From contig CALKHR010000022.1 in assembly GCA_937988885.1 (NCBI GenBank), forward strand, positions 62,001 through 126,000: a stretch of 64,000 nucleotides of DNA, given 5' to 3'. This document shows positions 36,756-44,029 of this stretch, one piece after another. This stretch comes from an uncultured Roseiflexaceae bacterium (GTDB lineage Bacteria; Chloroflexota; Chloroflexia; Chloroflexales; Roseiflexaceae). The stretch's first letter is position 1. Every line of letters begins with the position of its first letter. The notes under the pieces were generated by a model, which was given only the letters and a program-made list of their open reading frames with translations, was not told where the DNA came from and searched no databases. The position numbers were made by a program, and so were the translations under genes.

Positions 36756-39221
36756 CTAGTTCGCATTAGCAGGATGTAACGCGATCTGGAGCCAAAGCCC
36801 AGGCGCGACCTGTTCGGCATCCGGCTCAGACTGCGTCGTCACCTCAACCTCCTGAGCACGCGTCACGCTGCGCAGGTCGGTCTGTGCATCGAACAGCAAC
36901 TCGCGCAGCGCCGCATCGTTGGCCGCAATGCGAATAGCTGCCAACTCGCTGCTCAGGCTGAGCCGCCGCGCCGATTTGAACCGCCGCACGCTCGCCGTCA
37001 GCGCCAGCAACGCCTCGCCGCCCCGCTCAGCTTCCGGGTCGATCAGCGCCTGCTCCACCTCGGGCCACGCCGACACGTGAATCGAGCCTTCGCCCGAATA
37101 CGGCGCGCATAACTGCTGGAACAACTCCTCGGTGATATGCGGCAAGATCGGCGCGAACAGCTTCAACACCACCGGCAGCGTGTAGGCCAAGGTCGCCTGC
37201 GCCGCCTTGCGCTCGTTGTCGCTGCCATCGTACAGCCGCATCTTGACCCACTCCAAATAGTTGTCGCACAGCGTCTGCCAGAAGAAGCGCTCGGTCGTAT
37301 CCTTGGCCGTCACATAATCGTACTGCTTAAAGCTCGTAGTGGCCCGCTCGATCAGCCGTTGCAGCCACGAGAGCAGCGCCCGATCTGCCAACAACAGCGG
37401 AACCTGCTGCAGCGCGATCAGCTCTGTGGGCAAGTGCGTCTCGATGAAGCGCGATGCGCTCCACAACTTGCTCAGCAAGCGCTTGCCCTGGCGCATCGTC
37501 TCCACGTTCACCTGCTGGTCGGCCCCCAACGCGCCGCTGCACGCCCAATAGCGCAGCGCATCGGCACCGTACTCCGCGTGCAGCGCGGCGGGCGTCAGCT
37601 TGGCGTTGCCCTTCGACTTGCTGATCTTATCGCCCGAAGGCGCCAACGTATGCCCCGAGATCGCTATCGATTCCCAGGGGATATGCCCAAAATGGAACAG
37701 CGACTTCGCGATCGTGTAGAATGCCCACGTGCGGATGATGTCGTGAGCCTGTGGGCGCAACTGCATCGGCACCAACCGCTTGTACAGCTCGGGCCGCTCG
37801 AACATCTGCCCCGCGATCTGCGGACTCACCGACGAAGTGGCCCACGTATCCATCACATCAAGCTCGGGTAGCAGGTCGCGGTTGCCGCACGCACATGCGC
37901 GGGGCGGTGCATCGACGCTCGGATCAACGGGCAGTTGCGACTCGTCGGCCAGCACCACCGCGCCGCACTGTGGGCAGTGCCACAATGGGAAGGGCACGCC
38001 GTAGAAGCGCTGGCGTGAAATGCACCAGTCCCAGCCCAGATTGCTCACCCAATGCTCGTAGCGCACCCGCATATGCTCAGGGTGCCACGTGATCTGGCGG
38101 CCAGCCTCGATCAGCCGCTCTTTCGCATCGAGCAGGCGCACGAACCACTGGCTCGTTTCGAGAATCTCCAGCGGCGTGCCACAGCGCTCGTGGACGCGCA
38201 CCGTCTGCTCGGTGGTCCGTTCGGCCAGCAGCAGCCCAGCCGCCCGCAGATCGTCCACCAAGCATTTGCGCGCCTCGGACAGCGTCAGACCTGCGTATGC
38301 GCCTCCTGCCTCGCTCAACCGCCCCTTGCGCGTCACCAGCGCGATCAGCGGCAACTGATGGGTGCGCCACCACGCCACATCAGCAGCATCGCCGAACGTG
38401 CAACACATCACGGCACCGCTGCCCTTGGCGGGATCCACTGTGGCATCGGCCAGGATCGGCACGCTCCGCTCGAACAGCGGCGTGATCGCCTGCTGGCCGA
38501 TCAGATGCCGAAATCGCGCATCTTCGGGATGCACAAACACCGCCACACAGGCGGGCAACAACTCCGGGCGGGTCGTCGCGATCTCCAGCGGCGCGCGCGT
38601 GCCATCGCTCGCCAGCGTTTCGAACTGCAATGTGTAGAAGGTGCTGGTGCGCTCGGCATCGTCCATCTCGGCCTGCGCGATCGCCGTGCGACACTCGATG
38701 CACCACGGGTTTGGCGCCTGCGCGCGGTAGACCAATCCCTTGCAGTACAGATCGAGGAACGACCACTGCGAGACGCGCCGCGCCGCCGGATCGATCGTCG
38801 AGTAGCGCAGGCTCCAATCCACGCTCATGCCCAGGCTGCGCCACAACTCCTCGAAGCGATCCTCCACCTCGCGCGAGACGCGCAGACAGGCCGCAATCGC
38901 CTCGGGGCGCGGCAGATCGGCCATGCGGATGCCCAGGTGGCGCTCGACAAAGCGCTCGGTGGCTAGGCCGTTATCATCGAACCCGAACGGATAGTAGACG
39001 TTGAAGCCCTGCATACGCCAGAAGCGCGCCATCGCCTCGGCCTGCACATACGAGTACATATGGCCGATATGTAGTTCGCCGGACACCGTCGGCGGAGGCG
39101 TATCGATCGCAAAGATCGGGCGTGGATCATCGGCGCGGAACGTGTAGAGACCATCGCGCGCCCAAGTAGCTTGCCAGCAGCGCTCGGCCTCGCTGGCATC
39201 GTAGCGGGGAGCTAAACCCAT
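36756..39221 (-). CDS. valS: Valyl-tRNA synthetase, archaeal/rickettsial type
   Basis: An 821-residue class Ia aminoacyl-tRNA synthetase. The HIGH motif lies in PPPTVSGELHIGHMYSYVQ, followed by YYPFGFDDNGLATERFVE; the KMSKS site is DKISKSKGN near 535. The CP1 editing domain is present (TTRPELLPACVAVFVHP, DVAWWRTHQL). TVSG-LHIGH, GFDDNGL-TER and DWSL-YSTI match archaeal and Rickettsia ValRS rather than the usual bacterial NVTG-LHMGHA form. The bacterial C-terminal coiled-coil tRNA arm is missing, consistent with that type and the shorter length. AAAGGAG precedes the ATG at 39221. It lies downstream of the EEP gene and a Val-type T-box, and ends in a strong terminator. Confidence 0.95.
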   Translation of the reverse strand: MGLAPRYDASEAERCWQATWARDGLYTFRADDPRPIFAIDTPPPTVSGELHIGHMYSYVQAEAMARFWRMQGFNVYYPFGFDDNGLATERFVERHLGIRMADLPRPEAIAACLRVSREVEDRFEELWRSLGMSVDWSLRYSTIDPAARRVSQWSFLDLYCKGLVYRAQAPNPWCIECRTAIAQAEMDDAERTSTFYTLQFETLASDGTRAPLEIATTRPELLPACVAVFVHPEDARFRHLIGQQAITPLFERSVPILADATVDPAKGSGAVMCCTFGDAADVAWWRTHQLPLIALVTRKGRLSEAGGAYAGLTLSEARKCLVDDLRAAGLLLAERTTEQTVRVHERCGTPLEILETSQWFVRLLDAKERLIEAGRQITWHPEHMRVRYEHWVSNLGWDWCISRQRFYGVPFPLWHCPQCGAVVLADESQLPVDPSVDAPPRACACGNRDLLPELDVMDTWATSSVSPQIAGQMFERPELYKRLVPMQLRPQAHDIIRTWAFYTIAKSLFHFGHIPWESIAISGHTLAPSGDKISKSKGNAKLTPAALHAEYGADALRYWACSGALGADQQVNVETMRQGKRLLSKLWSASRFIETHLPTELIALQQVPLLLADRALLSWLQRLIERATTSFKQYDYVTAKDTTERFFWQTLCDNYLEWVKMRLYDGSDNERKAAQATLAYTLPVVLKLFAPILPHITEELFQQLCAPYSGEGSIHVSAWPEVEQALIDPEAERGGEALLALTASVRRFKSARRLSLSSELAAIRIAANDAALRELLFDAQTDLRSVTRAQEVEVTTQSEPDAEQVAPGLWLQIALHPANAN

Positions 39222-39310
39222 GATCGTGCTCCTTTAGCTGATCACGGGCGGAGTAACAGGGTTCAGTGCTGAGTTCTACGGATCGAGCGGCGGGACTCGA
39301 CCCACACAAC

Positions 39311-39403
39311 TCAATCCTCAAACCTGCGCATCCGTGCTGTACGCCGCCCACTGCTTAGAACAAACGTGAGAATGCGTACTACACCTACATCATCGCCTGT
39401 CAT
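39311..39403 (-). CDS. Candidate 30-residue leader ORF upstream of valS
   Basis: In the 209-bp gap between the EEP gene and valS, an ATG at 39403 with a strong AAGGGGGTGATCGCC site opens a 30-codon frame ending at 39311. The peptide begins MTGDDVGVVRILTFVLSSG and contains four Val codons in its first 15, then turns Arg-rich. It could be a leader peptide for attenuation or translational coupling of valS, or chance. No terminator hairpin follows, which weakens a classic attenuation model. Confidence 0.3.
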   Translation of the reverse strand: MTGDDVGVVRILTFVLSSGRRTARMRRFED

Positions 39404-39430
39404 GGCGATCACCCCCTTTCGGCAAACAAG

Positions 39431-40492
39431 CTATTTCAAGCCCAACACAGGTGAGTCGGGCTGCTCCAAGCGCACCTCAGCGACCACCGCGCAGTGATCC
39501 GAGCTACCGTTCTCGCACACCACTTGCGAAGAGATGGGCTGTAGCGCGCCCTTGGTCCAAATGTAATCGATGCGTACCAGCGGGAACGGCACGTGCCATT
39601 CCGAATAAGTCGAGCGGCGGGGGAAGGTGAAGCCAAAGCCCCAACCCGCCTCGGCGTGCGCGTCGCGCAAGCGAGCAGCCATCGCAGCGTACGGCTGTTC
39701 GCAGTCGCCCGTGTTGAAATCGCCCATCACGATCAGGTCGCCCTGAATCGCGTCGATCCCCTCCAGCAATGCCGGCCACTCCTCGTCGCGCACCGATGTG
39801 TCGTAGTCCACCAGCAGCGGCAGCCGCCGCAGCGGGGTATTGCTCAACAACTCCAAGCGGCGCGTCTTAATGCGGGGCGCGTGCAGATGCACGTTCATCA
39901 CCTGAATGACGGTGCCATCCACATCCACTTCCATCAGCTGGGCCGGGAAGTCGGGATCGCGCTGCGGCGCGTGGAGCGGGTAGCGGCTGAGCAGACCCTG
40001 GCCGTTATCGCGCTCGGCGGGCATCAACACTTGGTACGGATACTCATCCAACAACTCCTGCTCGATCGCATCGGCCATCGGGCGCGAAAGCTCCTGGAGC
40101 GCCACTACATCGGCATTCTGCGCCCGAATCGCCGCTATCAGGCCGGGAATATCGCCGTTGCTGTACAGCTGATTCAGCGTCATCACGCGCAGCACCTTGC
40201 CCGAAGCGACCTGCGGCTCAGGAGGCACCAACCGCGCGCCGAACTGCACCAAGAACACCGCCAGCATCAGCGCCACAACGAAGCGCAACACCCTCGAACG
40301 GATGAGCAGTGCAGCGGGCAGCAACACAATCAGCGGCACGTACCAGAACAGCTTGAACACGTTCAGGAACGACAACCACCACGGCTGCGCGATGGGCAGA
40401 AGACTCAGCACACCGAGCGACAGCATCAACCCACAGTAGAGCACCGCTGCCCCAACGATCACACGAGCCATTGTCCGCCCGAATGTTTGCAC
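39431..40492 (-). CDS. Endonuclease/exonuclease/phosphatase-family membrane protein
   Basis: A 353-residue protein starting with GTG at 40492 after GAGGAG. Residues 8-90 have three TM helices (VIVGAAVLYCGLMLSLGVL, LFWYVPLIVLLPAALL, VLRFVVALMLAVFLVQF). From about 100 a DNase I-like domain follows with VMTLNQLYSN, VVALQELSRP (catalytic Glu), MNVHLHAPR, DLIVMGDFNTGD (Asp/Asn) and a C-terminal GSSDHCAVVAEV (Asp-His). This fold cleaves phosphodiesters in DNA, phosphoinositides or sphingomyelin; here the catalytic part probably faces outward. It is the first gene after the T-box, with valS 209 bp downstream. Confidence 0.88.
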   Translation of the reverse strand: MQTFGRTMARVIVGAAVLYCGLMLSLGVLSLLPIAQPWWLSFLNVFKLFWYVPLIVLLPAALLIRSRVLRFVVALMLAVFLVQFGARLVPPEPQVASGKVLRVMTLNQLYSNGDIPGLIAAIRAQNADVVALQELSRPMADAIEQELLDEYPYQVLMPAERDNGQGLLSRYPLHAPQRDPDFPAQLMEVDVDGTVIQVMNVHLHAPRIKTRRLELLSNTPLRRLPLLVDYDTSVRDEEWPALLEGIDAIQGDLIVMGDFNTGDCEQPYAAMAARLRDAHAEAGWGFGFTFPRRSTYSEWHVPFPLVRIDYIWTKGALQPISSQVVCENGSSDHCAVVAEVRLEQPDSPVLGLK

Positions 40493-40512
40493 GCGCTCAA
40501 CTCCTCAGCAAT

Positions 40513-40790
40513 AAAAAAACCCCCACCCCAGCCAGGGGCGAAGGCCAAACCTCCGCGGTACCACCCCGATTCAGTAGCCGTGCGCGCACGGCGACCCTCA
40601 TCTGCGCAGTAACGGGCGCATCCGACATACACTCACTGGTTGTTCCGCGCAGGAACCGACCAAACAGCTCGCATATGCAACATCGGCGGGCCACGTTCGG
40701 CGTGCGCAGACCTGAAGAACTCTCAGCCAATGGTTCTTGCATCTCTGGGGGCGCTACACGCTTACTCATCCCACGTCATCGCTTTCCGTG
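40513..40790 (-). promoter_or_regulatory. T-box riboswitch leader (probable valine specificity)
   Basis: Reading the minus strand from about 40790: a stem I region with GATGA and AGTAA (K-turn and loop E strands), an apical AAGAAC...GTTCTT arm, the loop E partner strand GAAC followed by GTG at 40694-40692, then the hallmark T-box GGTGGTACCGCGG (complement of 40553-40565), and finally a terminator CCTTCGCCCC/GGGGTGGGGG (40520-40544) with seven T (40513-40519). The codon after GAAC would be GUG (valine). Uncharged tRNA(Val) should pair with the specifier and the T-box bulge to disrupt the terminator and allow transcription of the EEP-valS unit. The T-box core is certain; specifier choice is inference. 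Confidence 0.9.
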
Positions 40791-40791
40791 C

Positions 40792-40820
40792 ATTGTATCG
40801 AGGGAGGATGCCCTTGTCAA
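40792..40820 (-). promoter_or_regulatory. Sigma-70-type promoter of the T-box operon
   Basis: On the minus strand TTGACA (40820-40815) and TACAAT (40797-40792) are separated by exactly 17 bp. Initiation should fall about 7 bp downstream, directly before the T-box stem I. Confidence 0.85.
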
Positions 40821-41345
40821 CCGACCTAAGTCGGATGACCTATGCCGTACCGCAGGGGAAGGATTGCCGAGGAGCAAAGCAACCCGCTGTGATGAACGAG
40901 CGTAGCGTGTGATGCTCACTGCCCAACTTCTTGTGTGATACCGAATCCAAATGATTGCTTACGCTATCAGCATGCTTGCTGAACACTTTTTCTTCAACGT
41001 TAGATTGATACCAGCATTTTCAGGGAAGGTGTTGTCGATGCGCTGCGCGTAGCAGCGCATCGACAACACAAAAAACGTCAATACCTTGCCGCCGCAGGCT
41101 AAAACGGGTTTGTTACGGACACTGCCCAAGTGGATCTGGTATGAGATATGGACTTCCTGCACAAAAAGTGCGCCAACTTCACGAATATCCGGTTTACAGA
41201 TGAGTAATGCTCACAAGATACAATAGCGGCGTTGTTCGCATGGCATATCAGCACTAATCGTAGACAGGACCATAGTTTATTAAAAAAGCGTAAAAGCAAT
41301 TCGTGAAATATGGTACAATAACGAAAACACACTAAGGAGCTAAGC
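40821..41345. other. Gap upstream of the T-box promoter
   Basis: No coding frame with a good start or family similarity is seen. It contains the 18-bp inverted repeat and, near the right end, a TACAAT at 41314 that may serve the small plus-strand gene starting at 41346. Confidence 0.55.
41029..41069. repeat. 18-bp perfect inverted repeat
   Basis: GTGTTGTCGATGCGCTGC (41029-41046) and GCAGCGCATCGACAACAC (41052-41069) pair perfectly around GCGTA. An A6 run follows on the plus strand, so neither orientation gives a normal intrinsic terminator. It lies in a 500-bp gap without genes upstream of the T-box promoter. Confidence 0.85.
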
Positions 41346-41615
41346 ATGATCTCGTCACAAGTTGCAGGTGCAATAGTTATTGCCTTAATTGGTTGGTTTG
41401 CGACGATTCGGCTCATTAGCACAGCGCGATGGAGTGCAAGCACGAAGCAATTGCTGCTAGTGGCCTCTTGGGTACCTTGGTTGGTAGCCGCATTGGGTGC
41501 ACCGATTCTGGCGGGATACATTAACTTATCTCAGGCGATCAACATTGGTGGCGCGATCACCATGGGCATGGCGGTATCGGTGGTGGTATCGTGGCGGCAA
41601 CGTTCGAATCGTTAG
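41346..41615 (+). CDS. Small membrane protein of unknown function
   Basis: An 89-residue protein with AAGGAGCTAAGC before ATG. Three hydrophobic segments are visible: VAGAIVIALIGWFATIRLI, LLLVASWVPWLVAALGAPIL and AINIGGAITMGMAVSVVVSW, ending in basic RQRSNR. No family is recognised. It ends in a long hairpin shared with the convergent spoVS gene. Confidence 0.7.
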   Translation: MISSQVAGAIVIALIGWFATIRLISTARWSASTKQLLLVASWVPWLVAALGAPILAGYINLSQAINIGGAITMGMAVSVVVSWRQRSNR

Positions 41616-41624
41616 CGGGCACAA

Positions 41625-41668
41625 CAATGGGCGGTCGGTAGTCGAGACTACCATATGACCGCCCATTG
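41625..41668. terminator. Bidirectional terminator hairpin
   Basis: CAATGGGCGGTC (41625-41636) pairs with GACCGCCCATTG (41657-41668), and inside GGTAGTC pairs with GACTACC around GA. It separates the small membrane protein gene from the convergent spoVS. Confidence 0.8.
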
Positions 41669-41692
41669 AACTTAAGGGGACAACGTGAGGTA

Positions 41693-42031
41693 CTAGCGAC
41701 GCTCGACCAGCAACCTGATAGCGGTGCGCTCTTCGTCATCGATAGCGACATCGATGAAAGAAGGAGTACAAACAATATCGACACCTTCTTCGCTCAGGTA
41801 GCTGCGAGCAATCGCCACTGCCTTAATCGCTTGATTAGTAGCACCAGCACCGATCGATTGAACTTCAGCCATACCACTGTCGCGGATTACTCCGGCAATA
41901 GCTCCTGCCACTGCGCTCGGTCTCGATCTGGTGGAGACTTTGAGAACTTCGGCGCTATGCCGCTGCTCAACCACTTGCACGCCACTTGCGCCGACGGCAC
42001 GGGCGATGGGCGCAGACTGGGATGTGTTCAT
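41693..42031 (-). CDS. spoVS: Stage V sporulation protein S (SpoVS) family
   Basis: A 112-residue protein. ATG at 42031 (MNTSQSAPIARAVG) follows GGAGGAGAAACGT. The Alba-like SpoVS core begins near 32: EVLKVSTRSRPSAVAGAIAG, QSIGAGATNQAIKAVAIARS and FIDVAIDDEERTAIRLLVE. In Bacillus it affects sporulation; it is also common in Thermus, Deinococcus and Chloroflexota that do not form endospores, where it is often next to rny. The N-terminal 30 residues are an extension over the usual 86. Nucleic-acid binding is likely from the fold. Confidence 0.95.
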   Translation of the reverse strand: MNTSQSAPIARAVGASGVQVVEQRHSAEVLKVSTRSRPSAVAGAIAGVIRDSGMAEVQSIGAGATNQAIKAVAIARSYLSEEGVDIVCTPSFIDVAIDDEERTAIRLLVERR

Positions 42032-42200
42032 ACGTTTCTCCTCCGGTGTTGTGGAAACGGTTGCCATGTCCGGTTGGATTGGTCTCTGACTTCATGCGTT
42101 GTGGGCTGTGTCGAGACACCTGATTCCTGCGGTGAAAGGCGTTTCCTTACGGCAAAACGCGTTGAGGGGGACTGAGTGTCGCAAGGGAGAATAGCGACGA

Positions 42201-43733
42201 TCAACGCGCATATTCGGTAGCACGAGTCTCCCGAATAACCGTAACTTTGATCTGGCCGGGATATTGTAAACTCTCTTCGATCTTTTTGGCAACATCACGA
42301 GCGAGGTGAATGCTTCCAAGGTCATCGATCGCTTCCGGCTGAACTAGGACGCGCACTTCACGCCCGGCTTGGATTGCGAAGGCTCGTTGCACCCCGTTGA
42401 ACGAGGTTGCCACTGTTTCCAACGCCTCCAGCCGTTTGATATACATGTCAACGCTTTCACGTCGGGCACCTGGGCGCCCGCCCGAGATTGCATCCACCGC
42501 TTGAACCAGAAATGCCTCTACAGTCTGCGGCTCTTCATCATTGTGATGCGCGGCAATCGCATGGACAATCGCCTGTGATCGTCCGAGCCGCCGAGCTATA
42601 TCGGCCCCAATCAGCGCATGCGGTCCCTGGACTTCGTGGTCCACCGCCTTGCCGATATCGTGCAGCAGCGCCGCAGTCTTGGCGACACTGATATTCGCGC
42701 CTAATTCGGCGGCCATATGAGCCGCTAATAAAGCACATTCGAGCGAGTGTTGTAGCACGTTCTGCCCGTAACTTGTGCGATATTTTAACCGACCGAGTAA
42801 CTTGATAAGATCGGGGTGAAGACCTTGCACGTTGGCTTCGTAGGCCACGCGCTCGCCTTCTTCACGCATAATCGTCTCGATCTCTTGCTGCGTCTTGGCA
42901 ACCACCTCCTCGATACGAGTGGGGTGAATACGCCCATCTTTGAGGAGTTTGATGAGCGCGACCCGTGCGACTTCGCGGCGCACTGGATCATGGCAAGAGA
43001 GAGTCACGGCTTCGGGCGTGTCATCGACGATAATGTCTACACCTGTGATTTGCTCAAAGGCACGTATATTGCGTCCTTCGCGGCCGATGATTCGCCCTTT
43101 CAGCTCCTCACCCGGCAACGCAACCGTCGAGACGGTCATTTCGGCAACATAATCTGATGCGCAACGTTGAATTGCTAAACCGACAATTTTGCGTGCGGTT
43201 TTTTCAGATTCATCGCGAGCCGCCTGTTCGACCTCGCGGATCTTACGGGCTGCTTCGTCACGTGCCTCAGACTCGACCTTTTGCAAAATGAGATTACGGG
43301 CTTCTTCTTGAGTTAATGCAGAAATACGTTCTAGTTCACCCCGCTGTTGTGCTCGGTACTGTTCAGCTTCTTGTTGGAGTTGCTCTATCTGACGCTCTCG
43401 ATGTTGCACTTGCCGTTCACGCCGTTCCAGCCCCTCTAGTTTTCGGTCGAGATTTTCTTCTTTGCGTTGGAGCCGTTCTTCCTGTTTCGTTAACCCCGCG
43501 CGTGCCTCACGTAGCTGCGCTTCTGCCTCGTTACGTAACGCTAGGATTTCATCCTTTGCACGGAGGATCAAATCTTTTTGCTCACTTCGAGCAGATTCTA
43601 GAATCAGGCGTGCTTCCGTTTCGCTTTCACGGATACGGCTTGCCGCAATCATTCGATAGAAAAAGATACCGATACCGGAACCTGCGATCAGTCCGATCAC
43701 AAATACCAGTATGGGCCAAACGATATCAGGCAC
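42201..43733 (-). CDS. rny: Ribonuclease Y
   Basis: A 510-residue membrane-anchored endoribonuclease that initiates mRNA decay. N-terminal TM helix IVWPILVFVIGLIAGSGIGIF; a long coiled coil rich in Glu/Arg/Gln (about 35-190); KH domain with LKGRIIGREGRNIRAFEQIT; HD domain with AALLHDIGKAVDHEVQGPHA near 335 and VHAIAAHHNDEEPQT. The C-terminus REVRVLVQPEAIDD and SLQYPGQIKVTVIRETRATEYAR is family typical. It is upstream of spoVS on the same strand, 169 bp apart. Confidence 0.97.
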   Translation of the reverse strand: MPDIVWPILVFVIGLIAGSGIGIFFYRMIAASRIRESETEARLILESARSEQKDLILRAKDEILALRNEAEAQLREARAGLTKQEERLQRKEENLDRKLEGLERRERQVQHRERQIEQLQQEAEQYRAQQRGELERISALTQEEARNLILQKVESEARDEAARKIREVEQAARDESEKTARKIVGLAIQRCASDYVAEMTVSTVALPGEELKGRIIGREGRNIRAFEQITGVDIIVDDTPEAVTLSCHDPVRREVARVALIKLLKDGRIHPTRIEEVVAKTQQEIETIMREEGERVAYEANVQGLHPDLIKLLGRLKYRTSYGQNVLQHSLECALLAAHMAAELGANISVAKTAALLHDIGKAVDHEVQGPHALIGADIARRLGRSQAIVHAIAAHHNDEEPQTVEAFLVQAVDAISGGRPGARRESVDMYIKRLEALETVATSFNGVQRAFAIQAGREVRVLVQPEAIDDLGSIHLARDVAKKIEESLQYPGQIKVTVIRETRATEYAR

Positions 43734-43938
43734 GTTGCCCTCCTATGCACTTGTTAAGGTGCTGCAGACGACGAACCGATCAAGGTTGCCGTCTTGCGGT
43801 GCAACCAGGTATATGAGATGTCCGAATGTAATCTTCGAACAGTGTGGACTAATAATACTCTGTTAAGACTAGTCCGTCAAGAAGCGCACCATTGTGCGCT
43901 TAATCGTGTTGTAAGAAAGAAATACACCCGTTCATGTG

Positions 43939-43964
43939 ATACAAGCACACATAGTGGCTTGTAT
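43939..43964. repeat. 8-bp inverted repeat upstream of rny
   Basis: ATACAAGC and GCTTGTAT flank a 10-nt spacer in the gap between the L,D-transpeptidase gene and rny. It could be the transpeptidase transcript end or an operator in the rny promoter region. Confidence 0.4.
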
Positions 43965-44029
43965 TTCGCATAGTGTGCATAGGTTTACAATTTGTGTAAT
44001 TCTTTCACACTTTGTTTAATTAAAATATT

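Noticed and set aside
36422..36820. 132-codon minus-strand frame after valS
   Set aside because: It overlaps the valS 3' end in another frame and spans the valS terminator; no ribosome-binding site and no family.
39270..39310. tRNA-like T-arm (GGGTCGAGTCCC on the minus strand)
   Set aside because: The stem does not pair correctly around the loop, and no D-arm, anticodon arm or acceptor stem can be drawn.
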